Shown: positions 15,707 through 24,955, counted from the first letter of the stretch. The stretch is DNA of 64,000 bases from Sphingobacterium sp. CZ-UAM (GCF_002000245.1 NZ_MTCM01000008.1:122258-186257), one strand, 5' to 3'. Numbers and translations are program-made. Notes: generated by a model not told the origin, from the letters alone.

Positions 15707-18700
15707 TTATTTCAAATTTTTAATATCCCCGACCCTAATCATATTGGGATTCGATATAATTTCATATTCAATTTCTTTGCCATATTTTCTGGCGATTTTC
15801 TTTAAATACCAAAGATAGGTTTTACAGCTTGAACAGACCGTCAAGGTCGAGGTGATTTTGACCCGAAAAAAATCGCTTTTATTCCAGTTGTTTAATAAGA
15901 AATCAAAAATAAACTTCAGTTCACTGTCGTATTTTCTTTGGCGTCCATCGCCATAAGCTTTTTTGTTGAAAATCTCAAAAAGTGTTAGCCCTCTTACTTC
16001 GGTCAGTTCAATTGGTAAAACTCCTCCTTCAAAATATTTTTTTAAATCCTTACTTTTTCCCAAAAATAATTGCTTCTGAATAGGTAGGCCGGAACCAACA
16101 GCTTCTACTTCCGTAATATTCTTATTTGCTGTTCTAAGCTCCCTTCGGGCTGTACTGGTATCCTTTAATTTGCTGGCAATGGATATAAAATCAGGATGGG
16201 TAGAATCAAATAATGAAATCAGCATTTCATCAGAAATCAAGGTGTGCCTGGAATTTCGATCAAATAAAGCGATAGCTTCATCAATACTACGTCTGTTTTT
16301 ATCGGTAAGCAGTTCTACCACATAAGGCTCAAAGTTAACCCGTATAATATTAAATATTTCTTCCACAGAATATTTATCTGGAGCATTGCCTGCTTTGTAC
16401 TTCCAAAAATGGGATTCCATCAGATCTATATACACCTGTGGTGACGAGGCTATATTGGCCAGTATGGTATCTCTATCTATCCCCTTTATGTCGTATTTAT
16501 TTATGTTAAAAGCCTCGAAGAGCCTGGTCCACATCGCAGGGTCTATTTTTTCAAAAGCCTGTTTTGAACCTGTCGTCGCATAAAAGCCAGCTACTTGATT
16601 TAACAGTTGAGGATCAGCACCTATTGCTGTGACAAGTTTTATATTGCCCGCAATACGGTAGGCGCTCATATCGATCAGACTGTCCAATGTCGTAACATGT
16701 TGATTGAGCAGTTGGATTTCCGAGGTTGTTGCCGATTCAAAGGTGTCGAGAAACCAGCGCTGTTTTTCCTTTTGTAGACTTGTACTTCTGAACCAGTTGA
16801 GCAGTTCGCTTGCTTCATTGCCCATACCGGACAACTTCCCTTCGAAGTTGGCAATACGGGCAGGTCCTTGCCCTACAATGGCATTGATGAGATCCGTCGT
16901 GCCTGCGTCGACTTCATTTATTCCTGTTGGTGCTATGGACAGTATATTCAATAGATCTTCAGATAGACTGTACATACGCCACTGTGAAAAGAAACTGGCA
17001 CCAGCAGAGGCTAGCGTTAGAAACGAAAAGAAATGCTGCATCTTTTTCCAGGTCTGCGATAGTATAATATCATTATCTGTGGTTGCCAGATATTCGCCGA
17101 TACCCGCCAGCAGTCCAGCGGACACAGACACGGCCTCACTTCCTGCACCGAGACCAGCCCAGACTTTTACAGCCTCCGTCGCGATGAGCTCACCTCGTAG
17201 AGCTCTTCCAAGCTGTGTGGTATACCTCAAATAGTTCAAATAACGTAAGGATCCCAATCCGCCAAAGGCAAAAAATAAAACGAGATCTGCTCCAACATTG
17301 ATCCCCAACGCTATCAGCGCATCGTAATCAGCAATTTCATCATACTCTTTGATAAAATGCATGATAAAGGCCGGACAGGTCAGTGTCTGCGGGATGTCCA
17401 GATTAAGATTGCCTTCATAATTTGTGAGAATCACTGGCTGGAAAAGGTGGAACTTCCCAAGATCTACCAGTTCCGGAGGTACCTTGACGGGAAACTCATC
17501 CGTAGGCTTGATCACCGCATAAACCGTTTCCGTTCTCTGTAATTTTAGATCAATATAGATCCCCTCGAGGTTACTTTTGTAATCATAGGCCTGCTGCCTC
17601 TGCTTACCCGCATCGTCTTTGGACTGGAACTGTTGCGAGCGGATAAAGTTTATCGTATTATTCTTATTTAAGTATTTTTCCCCATCACTTAACCAATATA
17701 ACGAGAGAAAGTCCTCATCAGTCACGGGTTGCTGCATCGGAGGTGGATAAAAGTCCCAATTGTATTTGGAGTATTTCCAGATCTTGAAAATGGCATAGCT
17801 GAAGTATCGTTTATTTTCTTTTTCTTCCACAAACCAGTTAACGATCGGATAGCGTTCTTTTCGGGCGTCTGTCAGTAAAGAATAGAGCTGTTCGAAATAA
17901 GTTATATTAACCTTACCGATATTGTCCACCGTGAGCAGGAATTCCATAAATTCTGTTTCATGTCCATAGGATTCGGCAATGGCAATAATAACCTTGACCA
18001 GCACCTGCTGTTGCTGTTGATCGATCTTTTTTAGGCTTAAAAAATCCTTTACCACATTCAGGAGTAAGTCATAATCTAAAAATAGATAGGCTGTATCAGG
18101 CAGAAAGTAAAGTATATCCATAAGCAATACAGCGGTATTGTAACGGTGATAATTGCTTAGGTCGAAGCCGTAGAGTGTCGTATAGAACCGGTCGAGTGCA
18201 ATTAAATAAGCTGACAGCTCATCGTTGGAACGCGTATGCAGTATTGCCTCCGGCTTTGATTTAAATATATACTTCGGATCAGCATTTAAATCGTAATAAT
18301 GACACCATGAATGCTTCATTAAAAAGACCAACTTGGCGATACCCGGTGCTGCAATCGTTTCAAATGCCTGCTGGGATTCCGCGGTTTCCAAAAATTGTTC
18401 CCATGCGGAGAGATTGGTCAGACCTTCTAATCTGGAAAAGATATCTTTATTGATCGCATAGATCTTTAAACATATACCTGTCATAAGCTCTTTGCGCCTA
18501 GCCCAGTAATTGGAACCAAATGCGTTATCTGCACTGATTTTGTCGCCAAAATTATGGGCATAGAAATAGCCGTCGGGCTGTGTTTTATTTTCTGCCGTAT
18601 AACTTTTTAATGTCTTTTGATGTACCGTGGGAATTCGTATTTCCCTGACTAATGCATTTTTGGTAAAAGATTCTTTCAGGTAATTTGCTGTTCCGGTGCC

Positions 18701-19108
18701 CGATGGCGCGGCCTCCAATGTGAATTTGTAGTTTGCAACATTGTAGTAGTCTTTATAAGGTTCGCCCTTATCCAAGATTTCAATTTCAATCTCCAGTCCC
18801 GGTGAAGCGATAAAAGCACTATGATCGAAACGACGGATTTCGGTAACTGCCCGTGTTGAAGCTATGTATTCCATATAATCTGCGACATTGAAATACCCCA
18901 TACCATTTGAGACTGCATGTCTGTCTTTCTCTCTAAAAAGGTCATTGGCCAAATACCTATAAGCTGTTTTTTTCTCTCCATTTTCGGAGGTTGTTCTATA
19001 AGTAAATCCTTCCAGAAAGCCATTGACATCGAAGAGAAGTTCTTGGGACGGAAATTGGTCATCCGGCAATTGTATCGGAATGCCATTGTATAATATTGCT
19101 AGTTTCAT
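15707..19108 (-). CDS. polymorphic toxin with C-terminal deaminase domain (1133 aa)
   Basis: The last 75 residues carry the deaminase-fold signature D1061-S-E1063 (in KYDSELKFI) and C1092-S-S-C1095 (TVCSSCKTYL). This matches the zinc-binding [HD]xE plus CxxC pattern of the Toxin-deaminase family (BURPS668_1122 type). The family is expected to deaminate nucleic-acid bases in target cells. All four key residues are present. Residues about 595-710 hold hydrophobic helices (NVGADLVLFFAFGGLGS; GLLAGIGEYL; FFSFLTLASAGASFF), probably a pore- or membrane-associated pretoxin segment. The N-terminal 550 residues are unrecognised. There is no signal peptide, Rhs repeat or T9SS tail. The start ATG overlaps the upstream gene's stop (ATGA), so the two are translationally coupled. 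A SUKH immunity gene follows 15 bp downstream. Confidence 0.82.
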   Translation of the reverse strand: MKLAILYNGIPIQLPDDQFPSQELLFDVNGFLEGFTYRTTSENGEKKTAYRYLANDLFREKDRHAVSNGMGYFNVADYMEYIASTRAVTEIRRFDHSAFIASPGLEIEIEILDKGEPYKDYYNVANYKFTLEAAPSGTGTANYLKESFTKNALVREIRIPTVHQKTLKSYTAENKTQPDGYFYAHNFGDKISADNAFGSNYWARRKELMTGICLKIYAINKDIFSRLEGLTNLSAWEQFLETAESQQAFETIAAPGIAKLVFLMKHSWCHYYDLNADPKYIFKSKPEAILHTRSNDELSAYLIALDRFYTTLYGFDLSNYHRYNTAVLLMDILYFLPDTAYLFLDYDLLLNVVKDFLSLKKIDQQQQQVLVKVIIAIAESYGHETEFMEFLLTVDNIGKVNITYFEQLYSLLTDARKERYPIVNWFVEEKENKRYFSYAIFKIWKYSKYNWDFYPPPMQQPVTDEDFLSLYWLSDGEKYLNKNNTINFIRSQQFQSKDDAGKQRQQAYDYKSNLEGIYIDLKLQRTETVYAVIKPTDEFPVKVPPELVDLGKFHLFQPVILTNYEGNLNLDIPQTLTCPAFIMHFIKEYDEIADYDALIALGINVGADLVLFFAFGGLGSLRYLNYLRYTTQLGRALRGELIATEAVKVWAGLGAGSEAVSVSAGLLAGIGEYLATTDNDIILSQTWKKMQHFFSFLTLASAGASFFSQWRMYSLSEDLLNILSIAPTGINEVDAGTTDLINAIVGQGPARIANFEGKLSGMGNEASELLNWFRSTSLQKEKQRWFLDTFESATTSEIQLLNQHVTTLDSLIDMSAYRIAGNIKLVTAIGADPQLLNQVAGFYATTGSKQAFEKIDPAMWTRLFEAFNINKYDIKGIDRDTILANIASSPQVYIDLMESHFWKYKAGNAPDKYSVEEIFNIIRVNFEPYVVELLTDKNRRSIDEAIALFDRNSRHTLISDEMLISLFDSTHPDFISIASKLKDTSTARRELRTANKNITEVEAVGSGLPIQKQLFLGKSKDLKKYFEGGVLPIELTEVRGLTLFEIFNKKAYGDGRQRKYDSELKFIFDFLLNNWNKSDFFRVKITSTLTVCSSCKTYLWYLKKIARKYGKEIEYEIISNPNMIRVGDIKNLK

Positions 19109-21219
19109 AATAAATTTTTAGTGGTTTGAATCTGATCAATAAATGTTCGCTTCGGCTCAGTCATATGTTGGCTATAGGCCTGTGAAAAATGATAATTATT
19201 GTCCAATGAATACATAATGATATCCTGCTCCGGAAAGATTAGCTGTAAATTGCCGGCGGCATCTTCGCCTGTTATAGCCAATTTATATTTTCGATAACTG
19301 ACATTTTGTGGCGATACAACCGTATTGTTGAGTGGATTGAATTCTGTCATGAAAATCCTTGGCTGAATGAGCTGGTACTGGTTTATAGTTGCCAATAAGC
19401 GCTGATTTTCTTCGTCCGATATACCCAGAATAATTTTTAGGGGCAGACTGTCATTTGTAGCGTGCAGTCTCAAGCCCTTGATTTTTTCAATTCCATCGGT
19501 AAAATTATCGATAGAATAAAAATATGGGTCAGGTAATTGATATACCGTTGATGACTGTGTACTGGTTGCTGACGCGGAGCTACCTACACCTTCAACAGTT
19601 AAATTGTCAGCGTATTCAACTACACTATGCAAGAGGTCGACCTGCTCGGTCAAATAGGTAACACGGCGTTGTGTCTCCCCACTTATATCATCATTAATGC
19701 TGTCTTTCACCCGCAATGTCTGTACGGCAAGGATTCCATTTTTGCTGCTGTTGATCTCGTATCTAAACAACTTGATCTGTTGTGATGATAAGATTTCAAA
19801 TTCAGATTGCGTTTGATCAGCAAACAGTGACTTTGCTTGCAGCTGGTCAAATGTGTCATCAAAAAAATCCCTAAAGTAAAATTTATCGACGATCAATTGA
19901 GGGTTGGAACTATCTTTCACCATATAATTAAAAGAGATCCCCTGATAAACAAGTATGTTGAATGAGGCTATCAATTGCTTATTATTGTTTCCCGTAGCGG
20001 GATTCTCCAGTAATAAATCAGCCGAATAGGTTGTCCCGGTTTGACTGTCGTTTGTCGGCAGAGCCTGTAGCGCCTTTGCGTCCATGAAATTGTTTTTAAC
20101 GGCATTTACCAGATGACCGCACCTTACATAGAGCATTGCTTGCGGGTTATTGTCAGTGACGAGTTGTATTTTAGTTTGGCTGTTGAGCTGATTGTGCTGC
20201 TGACCTGAGGTAATGATATGTATTGGCCACCCTAGGGTACCGTAATTTGTTTCTATACCATCAATTTTGATATTATTGGTATTCTGTGACTGTAGATTGT
20301 AGTGCCCATAGTAATTATAGGATCTGCCACGATCAGATTGAATATAGAGATATAGCTTATTTTTGGAGTCGAACTTAGAAACAAGTTGATCGTAGATGCT
20401 AGTTCCGGTTAATTTACTCTTTACGGTATTAATTTTGGTGTTCACTTGCCCGCTAGTTACGTGGAATCCATAAAATGCTGCGACATCCAGAAACTGCGAT
20501 GCCTGTTCTTTGATTCTTTTCCGCTGCGCCTGGTCTGTCACTGCGTCTAGTTCTATTGTTGCATAATTTTTTCTTGCATAGGCCAGGTCAAAGGCAAACT
20601 GATCTGTTATATTGTCCGATGCAAAATCTCCATTTCCTAATACGATGTCAATTCCACAGGAACCTGCATTGAAGAAACCTAAGCTGTCACCTGCCTGAAC
20701 TAAAGGAAGTTCAAAGGCATTTTTTTCGAGATCATTTTCCGATAGCTCACTTACTTTGAAAAAGTAATTATCGATTGTGGTGTTTTCAGGCTGATTTATC
20801 GGATCGAATCCGATGAATTTTGCAGAAAAGGGAGGTTTATTGCTTTGATTTTGATCATAAAAGTTATTAAATGACTGATTTATTTTACGGATAAAATCGG
20901 TTTGTGCCGACGTTTCTGGCAGAACCTGATCACCTAGGAAAAAGTCCTGTTTCCGTAATCCGCGATAGACAATATAGCGGATATTGAAGCCTGTGATAGG
21001 CTGTTGATAGGGTCGGAGAATGATATTGACCAGCTGGTCATTACCAGATTGCGGTTGTATAAAAACTATGCTTTTGCATAAAGCATAGGCCATGGCACCT
21101 GTACTGGTAAATCGTGAAGTTACCGCAAAACGGTTTTCATCAATTGCACCAAATGACTGTCCCGGAGACTGAGCGATGCTTTGAGGCTCAGTGAAAAAAT
21201 GTGATATTGGTGTAAACAT
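19105..21219 (-). CDS. unknown 704-aa protein coupled to the deaminase toxin
   Basis: This is the first gene of the toxin transcription unit, and its TGA overlaps the toxin ATG. It has no signal peptide or membrane helix. The N-terminus (MFTPISHFFTEPQSIAQSPG) is followed by mixed alpha/beta sequence with TGFNIRYIVYRGLRKQDFF, SDRGRSYNYYGHYN and GWPIHIITSGQQHN. I do not recognise a family. Coupling at the ATGA junction suggests roughly equal production with the toxin and a physical partnership, such as an adaptor, chaperone or delivery module. That is inference from gene order only. The shared promoter element at 21341-21425 lies about 130-200 bp upstream. Confidence 0.7.
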   Translation of the reverse strand: MFTPISHFFTEPQSIAQSPGQSFGAIDENRFAVTSRFTSTGAMAYALCKSIVFIQPQSGNDQLVNIILRPYQQPITGFNIRYIVYRGLRKQDFFLGDQVLPETSAQTDFIRKINQSFNNFYDQNQSNKPPFSAKFIGFDPINQPENTTIDNYFFKVSELSENDLEKNAFELPLVQAGDSLGFFNAGSCGIDIVLGNGDFASDNITDQFAFDLAYARKNYATIELDAVTDQAQRKRIKEQASQFLDVAAFYGFHVTSGQVNTKINTVKSKLTGTSIYDQLVSKFDSKNKLYLYIQSDRGRSYNYYGHYNLQSQNTNNIKIDGIETNYGTLGWPIHIITSGQQHNQLNSQTKIQLVTDNNPQAMLYVRCGHLVNAVKNNFMDAKALQALPTNDSQTGTTYSADLLLENPATGNNNKQLIASFNILVYQGISFNYMVKDSSNPQLIVDKFYFRDFFDDTFDQLQAKSLFADQTQSEFEILSSQQIKLFRYEINSSKNGILAVQTLRVKDSINDDISGETQRRVTYLTEQVDLLHSVVEYADNLTVEGVGSSASATSTQSSTVYQLPDPYFYSIDNFTDGIEKIKGLRLHATNDSLPLKIILGISDEENQRLLATINQYQLIQPRIFMTEFNPLNNTVVSPQNVSYRKYKLAITGEDAAGNLQLIFPEQDIIMYSLDNNYHFSQAYSQHMTEPKRTFIDQIQTTKNLL

Positions 21220-21340
21220 AATACTAAAATTTTTGTGCGCGTTGTTTTACTATTTGTAATCCATGGATATTTTTCAATTGATCCGGCGCGATACTGTCTA
21301 GAGATCTCATTATAGCTTGACAGATGTGCAAAGTCAATTG

Positions 21341-21425
21341 GGATATACAAAAGTACCCAAGTGTGCTACCTGGCTAGGGAAGGAAATTGTTCTTTTCTCT
21401 CGGTAGTTGAGAATTACCGAAAAGT
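21341..21425 (-). promoter_or_regulatory. promoter with inverted-repeat element (toxin unit)
   Basis: On the - strand, a Bacteroidota -7-type box TACTTTTG lies at 21355-21348. About 45 bp upstream is an inverted repeat, CGGTA (21401-21405), nine bases, TACCG (21415-21419), followed on the + strand by AAAAGT. The same box, repeat, flank and spacing recur at 25105-25181. No TTG-type -33 box is visible at the usual distance, which would fit an activator-dependent promoter. The predicted leader is about 120 nt. Confidence 0.6.
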
Positions 21426-21484
21426 CGTGATTACCTAGGTTATATTATTTTGAGAATATCAGTTTAATATGTGCTATTTGTTAG

Positions 21485-21925
21485 GGCAACCAGCAGATTA
21501 TGGAGGTCAATATCAATGGTCAGCAGGAAATGGCGATACCCTTGTTTTATCTAAAATACATAGATGATAAAAAGGCGACCGATAATCTGGTGACCGGTAT
21601 ACAGATCGGTGTCGATATTGCTCTGACGTTAGCGCCGATAGGCAATCTTAGTAAATTGAAACATATAAGCAGATTGACAAAGTTTGGGCGTGCAATAGCA
21701 GGAAAAACAATTGTTGAGGGACCGGGAGAGGTTTTGTTACGGCTTGAGTTGGCGCAGGGAGTCGTTTCGGCAGTCGAGATCACAGCCGGATTGGCATCTA
21801 TCTGTTACAATTATGCGAAACAAGTGGAAGAGGTCTGTGATGTGACCAGTTCGCAATATGATCAGGAAAAGATAAAAAAGCAGCGATCCAATTTGGATCG
21901 CTGCGGGTTTATAAACTGCTTTTGA
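21485..21925 (+). pseudogene. fragment of a related toxin (membrane-segment region)
   Basis: The frame is open from 21485, with the first ATG at 21500. The segment PLFYLKYIDDKKATDN, IQIGVDIALTLAPIGNLSKL, LTKFGRAIAG and VSAVEITAGLASI parallels the 1133-aa toxin's PAFIMHFIKEYDEIADYD, NVGADLVLFFAFGGLGSLRY, TTQLGRALRG and AVSVSAGLLAGIGEYL in the same order. It has neither the toxin's N-terminus nor a C-terminal toxic domain. Its last codons coincide with the terminator hairpin of the opposite-strand gene. It is best read as a relic of a second toxin gene in opposite orientation; a short expressed membrane protein is less likely. Confidence 0.65.
21872..21906 (-). terminator. terminator of the LamG/GH16-like gene
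   Basis: GCAGCGATCCAA and TTGGATCGCTGC form a perfect 12-bp stem with a minimal loop. On the - strand it is followed by TTTTTTATC. It lies 29 bp downstream of the stop at 21935 and overlaps the 3' end of the toxin fragment on the other strand. Confidence 0.85.
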
Positions 21926-21934
21926 GCAGGACTG

Positions 21935-24439
21935 TTATAGCAATTCCCTCAGGTTTGCTTCAGGTGTTGTTTCTGAATAATATTCATTGTCACCTCCTGC
22001 TTCCGCCGTCGTGTAGGGTCTGTAACTGATTCTTGAGATCTCCAGGTTTAAGGTGGAGAAATCTGCAGGATGCCCTGCCCAAGCTCGGTTAGGATCGTAT
22101 AACCATGGTGTTTCTGATGACCGCGCAAATGCCGACGGAAACCAGGCTCCAAAGGTTAGCCGGCCGGGAATATAAGGTACAAAGGTCTGGTTTTCCCTCA
22201 CCAGCACATCGTCAATCCAGAGTTGTGTTTTATCCTTAAACCATTTAATGGTCCATTTATGAAACTGCTCATCGGCATAATTGTGCTCCGTCTTGGTTAG
22301 TAAAGCCAGGTATTCCTCATAGACATCGTAAGACGACTTGTCTGAAGAGAAACCCTTACCCGAATCTTTTTCACCGATCCAGTTGTTAAACTTCAGGTTC
22401 GAATAGGAGGGTTGATCATTCGGCTCCCAATCATCGGATACCTTTACCCACGAACTTCTTTGATTTGGCAGACTCGGATCGATCAGCCTAAAAAGGCCTA
22501 TGTCATCGGCAGTAGCTCCAGCTTGCACTGCGATGTGAAACTTGGTATCCATAGCTTTTGGATCAAAGTAACAAGTTGCCAGTTCGACCCAGCTTTCGAC
22601 AACCCCCATGGCCAGATGTGAAGGTAACTCCATATCAATTTCATGGTTGATGACCATGTAGCTGTCTTCTCCGCCATAGGGTTTTCCGCCCTTATCGATC
22701 CAGTGTTGCCACAGCGGATCAGCCGGGTAAAATTCCTGGTAATGAAAGATCCATAAAGCCAGACAGTAGCCGTAGGATTCCTTCGGGATTTTCATCCAGG
22801 TAGACCACTCGCCATAGCCACAATAAGATTTACTCACTGCAACTGCACCAACACGTGTCTTCCAGGCTTGTCCATTCAGGGGATCTTCGGGATGATCGTG
22901 CAGCTTCGGTAGGCCATAGCCTGTATTAGAGGCGTCTCTTGCTTGTTTGCCGACTCCTTGTACTTCGCCATTATAGCGATCGCCATGGGCCTCGAATTGA
23001 ACAGTCCTATTGTCGGGATTAAAATAGATCAGATTGGCATTAACACCACCGTTTGCTCCGCCCCATTGCCCATGAAGTCCGTAAAACGTGTTTTTAAATT
23101 CATTGACCCGATCTGCAAATGCACCCTGGGAAAGATCGATGTCAAACCCCGTTGTAGCCTTATTAAATTCTTGTATTTGGATACCTGTTTTTAAATTGAG
23201 TTTGTTACCCTGATAGTTCTGTATCCAACAATCGTAGCTACCTGCAACCAATGTTGCATCCGAAGGTACAGTAAACGAAAGTTGCAGGTCATCCAGTTTT
23301 TTACGCCAGATTTCGGGCAACTGGATTACTGTGCTCTCCCCATTTTTTTGAAACATGACTTTCGGTGTTTGACCCCATGGATCGGAAAGCTTGTTTAAGT
23401 TTTGGTTAGTCATCGTCGCCGACGGACTGTAGAAAAATCGTGACACCAGAAGGCCTGCCGTCGTTACGCCGGCTGTAACATCCCTGCCTAGATAAATGGT
23501 TGGTTCAGCCGTCGTGACCATCGAATGGGTGATTTGGCTGATCGTAGGGAAATTGATATTGCCCGTAGGGTGGTAGAGATAGCCGGTATTCGCTGTAGGC
23601 GTCCCCGGAGATATCTTGATACCCAGCATATACCATCGGCCCTGTACGACCTGACTGCCACTGCTTGCAGTATTGGTAACACCATTCTTCGTCACCGAAA
23701 CAACAATGTACCGCCCTGTATGGCTAATCTTAAATTCATTCTGGGCATCATTCACGGTATGGAGAATAACTTTGTCATTTCGGTCTTCCAGATGAAAGAA
23801 AAAGAAGATGGAATAACTCTTGTCCGAATTATTGCCAAAAAGGTCATTGGCACGGATCTGTGCGTCTCTATTGGTATGATCGTCGTTAAATTTGGCATAT
23901 TTGCTGCCATCAAAATAGAAGCCCTGTAGCTTTCGGTTGCTGAGGGTCGCCTCGGCCACCGCTTTAAAAGATATTCCGCCAACAGGAACCATATTGCCGA
24001 AATTCTGTTCCACTTCCCGATAATTTCCATCAAAATTAAAGAAGAACCCGCCTTTGGTATCAGCAAGGGTAGCTTTCATCAAACCTGGATAGTACCAGTC
24101 GATGGTTTGCCCCTTAAAGAAAATCTTGTCTAAATACGGGTTGTTACCACTGGAGAGATTGAGGGCAGTCCGAAAGTTTTTTGTGAATACCTTCTCTGGA
24201 TATGCCTTATTGGTGAAACGGAGACTATAGTCTGTGTTTTCTGCCAATGAAGGAATCATAAAACCATCGGTATTATTCCCTTCGGTATCCGTCTGATAGT
24301 TCGGATGGATAATCGTAAACGAAGAGTCCGGCTCACTTGCCAGTTTGAGTTCCAGTATAAAAATCTGGGGCGTTGACGCTGGACGGTCAAAGCTGAGTTT
24401 GGGAATTGTATATTTTATCCCTATTGTTTCAATTGCCAT
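21935..24439 (-). CDS. LamG-like plus GH16-like protein without signal peptide (834 aa)
   Basis: Residues about 110-345 form a LamG/concanavalin-like domain (SYSIFFFFHLEDRNDK, WYMLGIKISPG, TIYLGRD). Residues about 430-800 resemble glycoside hydrolase family 16, with the catalytic-type motif E600-I-D602-M-E604 and the later strand FHKWTIKWFKDKTQLWIDD. GH16 enzymes cut beta-1,3/1,4-glucans, galactans and related polymers. The protein starts MAIETIGIKYTIP with no signal peptide, which is abnormal for a Bacteroidota GH16. It follows the 160-aa fibre-like gene by 33 bp in one operon and is closed by a strong terminator. A tail-spike-like or injected glycan-binding or depolymerising role is inferred. 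Whether it is catalytically active is unknown. Confidence 0.65.
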   Translation of the reverse strand: MAIETIGIKYTIPKLSFDRPASTPQIFILELKLASEPDSSFTIIHPNYQTDTEGNNTDGFMIPSLAENTDYSLRFTNKAYPEKVFTKNFRTALNLSSGNNPYLDKIFFKGQTIDWYYPGLMKATLADTKGGFFFNFDGNYREVEQNFGNMVPVGGISFKAVAEATLSNRKLQGFYFDGSKYAKFNDDHTNRDAQIRANDLFGNNSDKSYSIFFFFHLEDRNDKVILHTVNDAQNEFKISHTGRYIVVSVTKNGVTNTASSGSQVVQGRWYMLGIKISPGTPTANTGYLYHPTGNINFPTISQITHSMVTTAEPTIYLGRDVTAGVTTAGLLVSRFFYSPSATMTNQNLNKLSDPWGQTPKVMFQKNGESTVIQLPEIWRKKLDDLQLSFTVPSDATLVAGSYDCWIQNYQGNKLNLKTGIQIQEFNKATTGFDIDLSQGAFADRVNEFKNTFYGLHGQWGGANGGVNANLIYFNPDNRTVQFEAHGDRYNGEVQGVGKQARDASNTGYGLPKLHDHPEDPLNGQAWKTRVGAVAVSKSYCGYGEWSTWMKIPKESYGYCLALWIFHYQEFYPADPLWQHWIDKGGKPYGGEDSYMVINHEIDMELPSHLAMGVVESWVELATCYFDPKAMDTKFHIAVQAGATADDIGLFRLIDPSLPNQRSSWVKVSDDWEPNDQPSYSNLKFNNWIGEKDSGKGFSSDKSSYDVYEEYLALLTKTEHNYADEQFHKWTIKWFKDKTQLWIDDVLVRENQTFVPYIPGRLTFGAWFPSAFARSSETPWLYDPNRAWAGHPADFSTLNLEISRISYRPYTTAEAGGDNEYYSETTPEANLRELL

Positions 24440-24472
24440 GATGCGTTTTCTAAATGTTGTTCGAAATTTTTA

Positions 24473-24955
24473 TTATTTAAACGTCCTGATTTCGGCAGCC
24501 AGGATATTGGGGATGACAAGTTCATCGGGGAGTACCACAATGGGGATCTTGATCCATTTACCGGCTGGTAGCTGTATAAATTGGCTTTTCTTCGCCAGAT
24601 CTACGATACAGGTTCCTACCGGTAGTTGCCCAAAATGTTGGTCGAAAGCCGTATTGTTCTCGTCAGGTGGGGTGGCTTCGACCCGGAGTGCCATTCCTGC
24701 CGTTAGCCCGGCCAACTTTTCCTTTTCAGCGGGTGTAAAGTCTGATGTGGAGAGCCCCTTCCCAGGGATCTTATCGACCTTTTGTTCAAGTATCAGCGCT
24801 TGTTCTGCAAGTTCCTGCTCGAGGCGATCGCGCAAGAGTTTGATCAACTCGCGCAGCTTTTTCCCCTGTGTCTTATTCAAAGCAGGGTTGTAAGGCAGAT
24901 TGGATTTGATGATCTCATCAATATAGTGGTCATCAAGAGGTGCTATCTGTTCCAT
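24473..24955 (-). CDS. short fibre-like protein with conserved attachment module (160 aa)
   Basis: Residues about 8-47 (DDHYIDEIIKSN, NKTQGKKLRELIKLLRDRLE) match the N-terminal module of the 295-aa protein at 11875 and the pseudogene at 12795. A predicted coiled coil (EQELAEQALILEQKVDK) and the tail-fibre-like neck GKGLSTSDFTPAEKEKLAGL follow. A short beta-rich domain of about 65 residues ends the protein. It is the first gene of a two-gene operon with the LamG/GH16-like gene. Its promoter shares the inverted-repeat element found upstream of the toxin unit. It is probably a trimeric connector or fibre stub; that role is inferred. Confidence 0.68.
   Translation of the reverse strand: MEQIAPLDDHYIDEIIKSNLPYNPALNKTQGKKLRELIKLLRDRLEQELAEQALILEQKVDKIPGKGLSTSDFTPAEKEKLAGLTAGMALRVEATPPDENNTAFDQHFGQLPVGTCIVDLAKKSQFIQLPAGKWIKIPIVVLPDELVIPNILAAEIRTFK

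Noticed and set aside
15707..21219. T9SS cargo interpretation of the toxin and its partner
   Set aside because: There is neither an N-terminal signal peptide nor a T9SS-type C-terminal sorting domain; the C-terminus is the deaminase tip.
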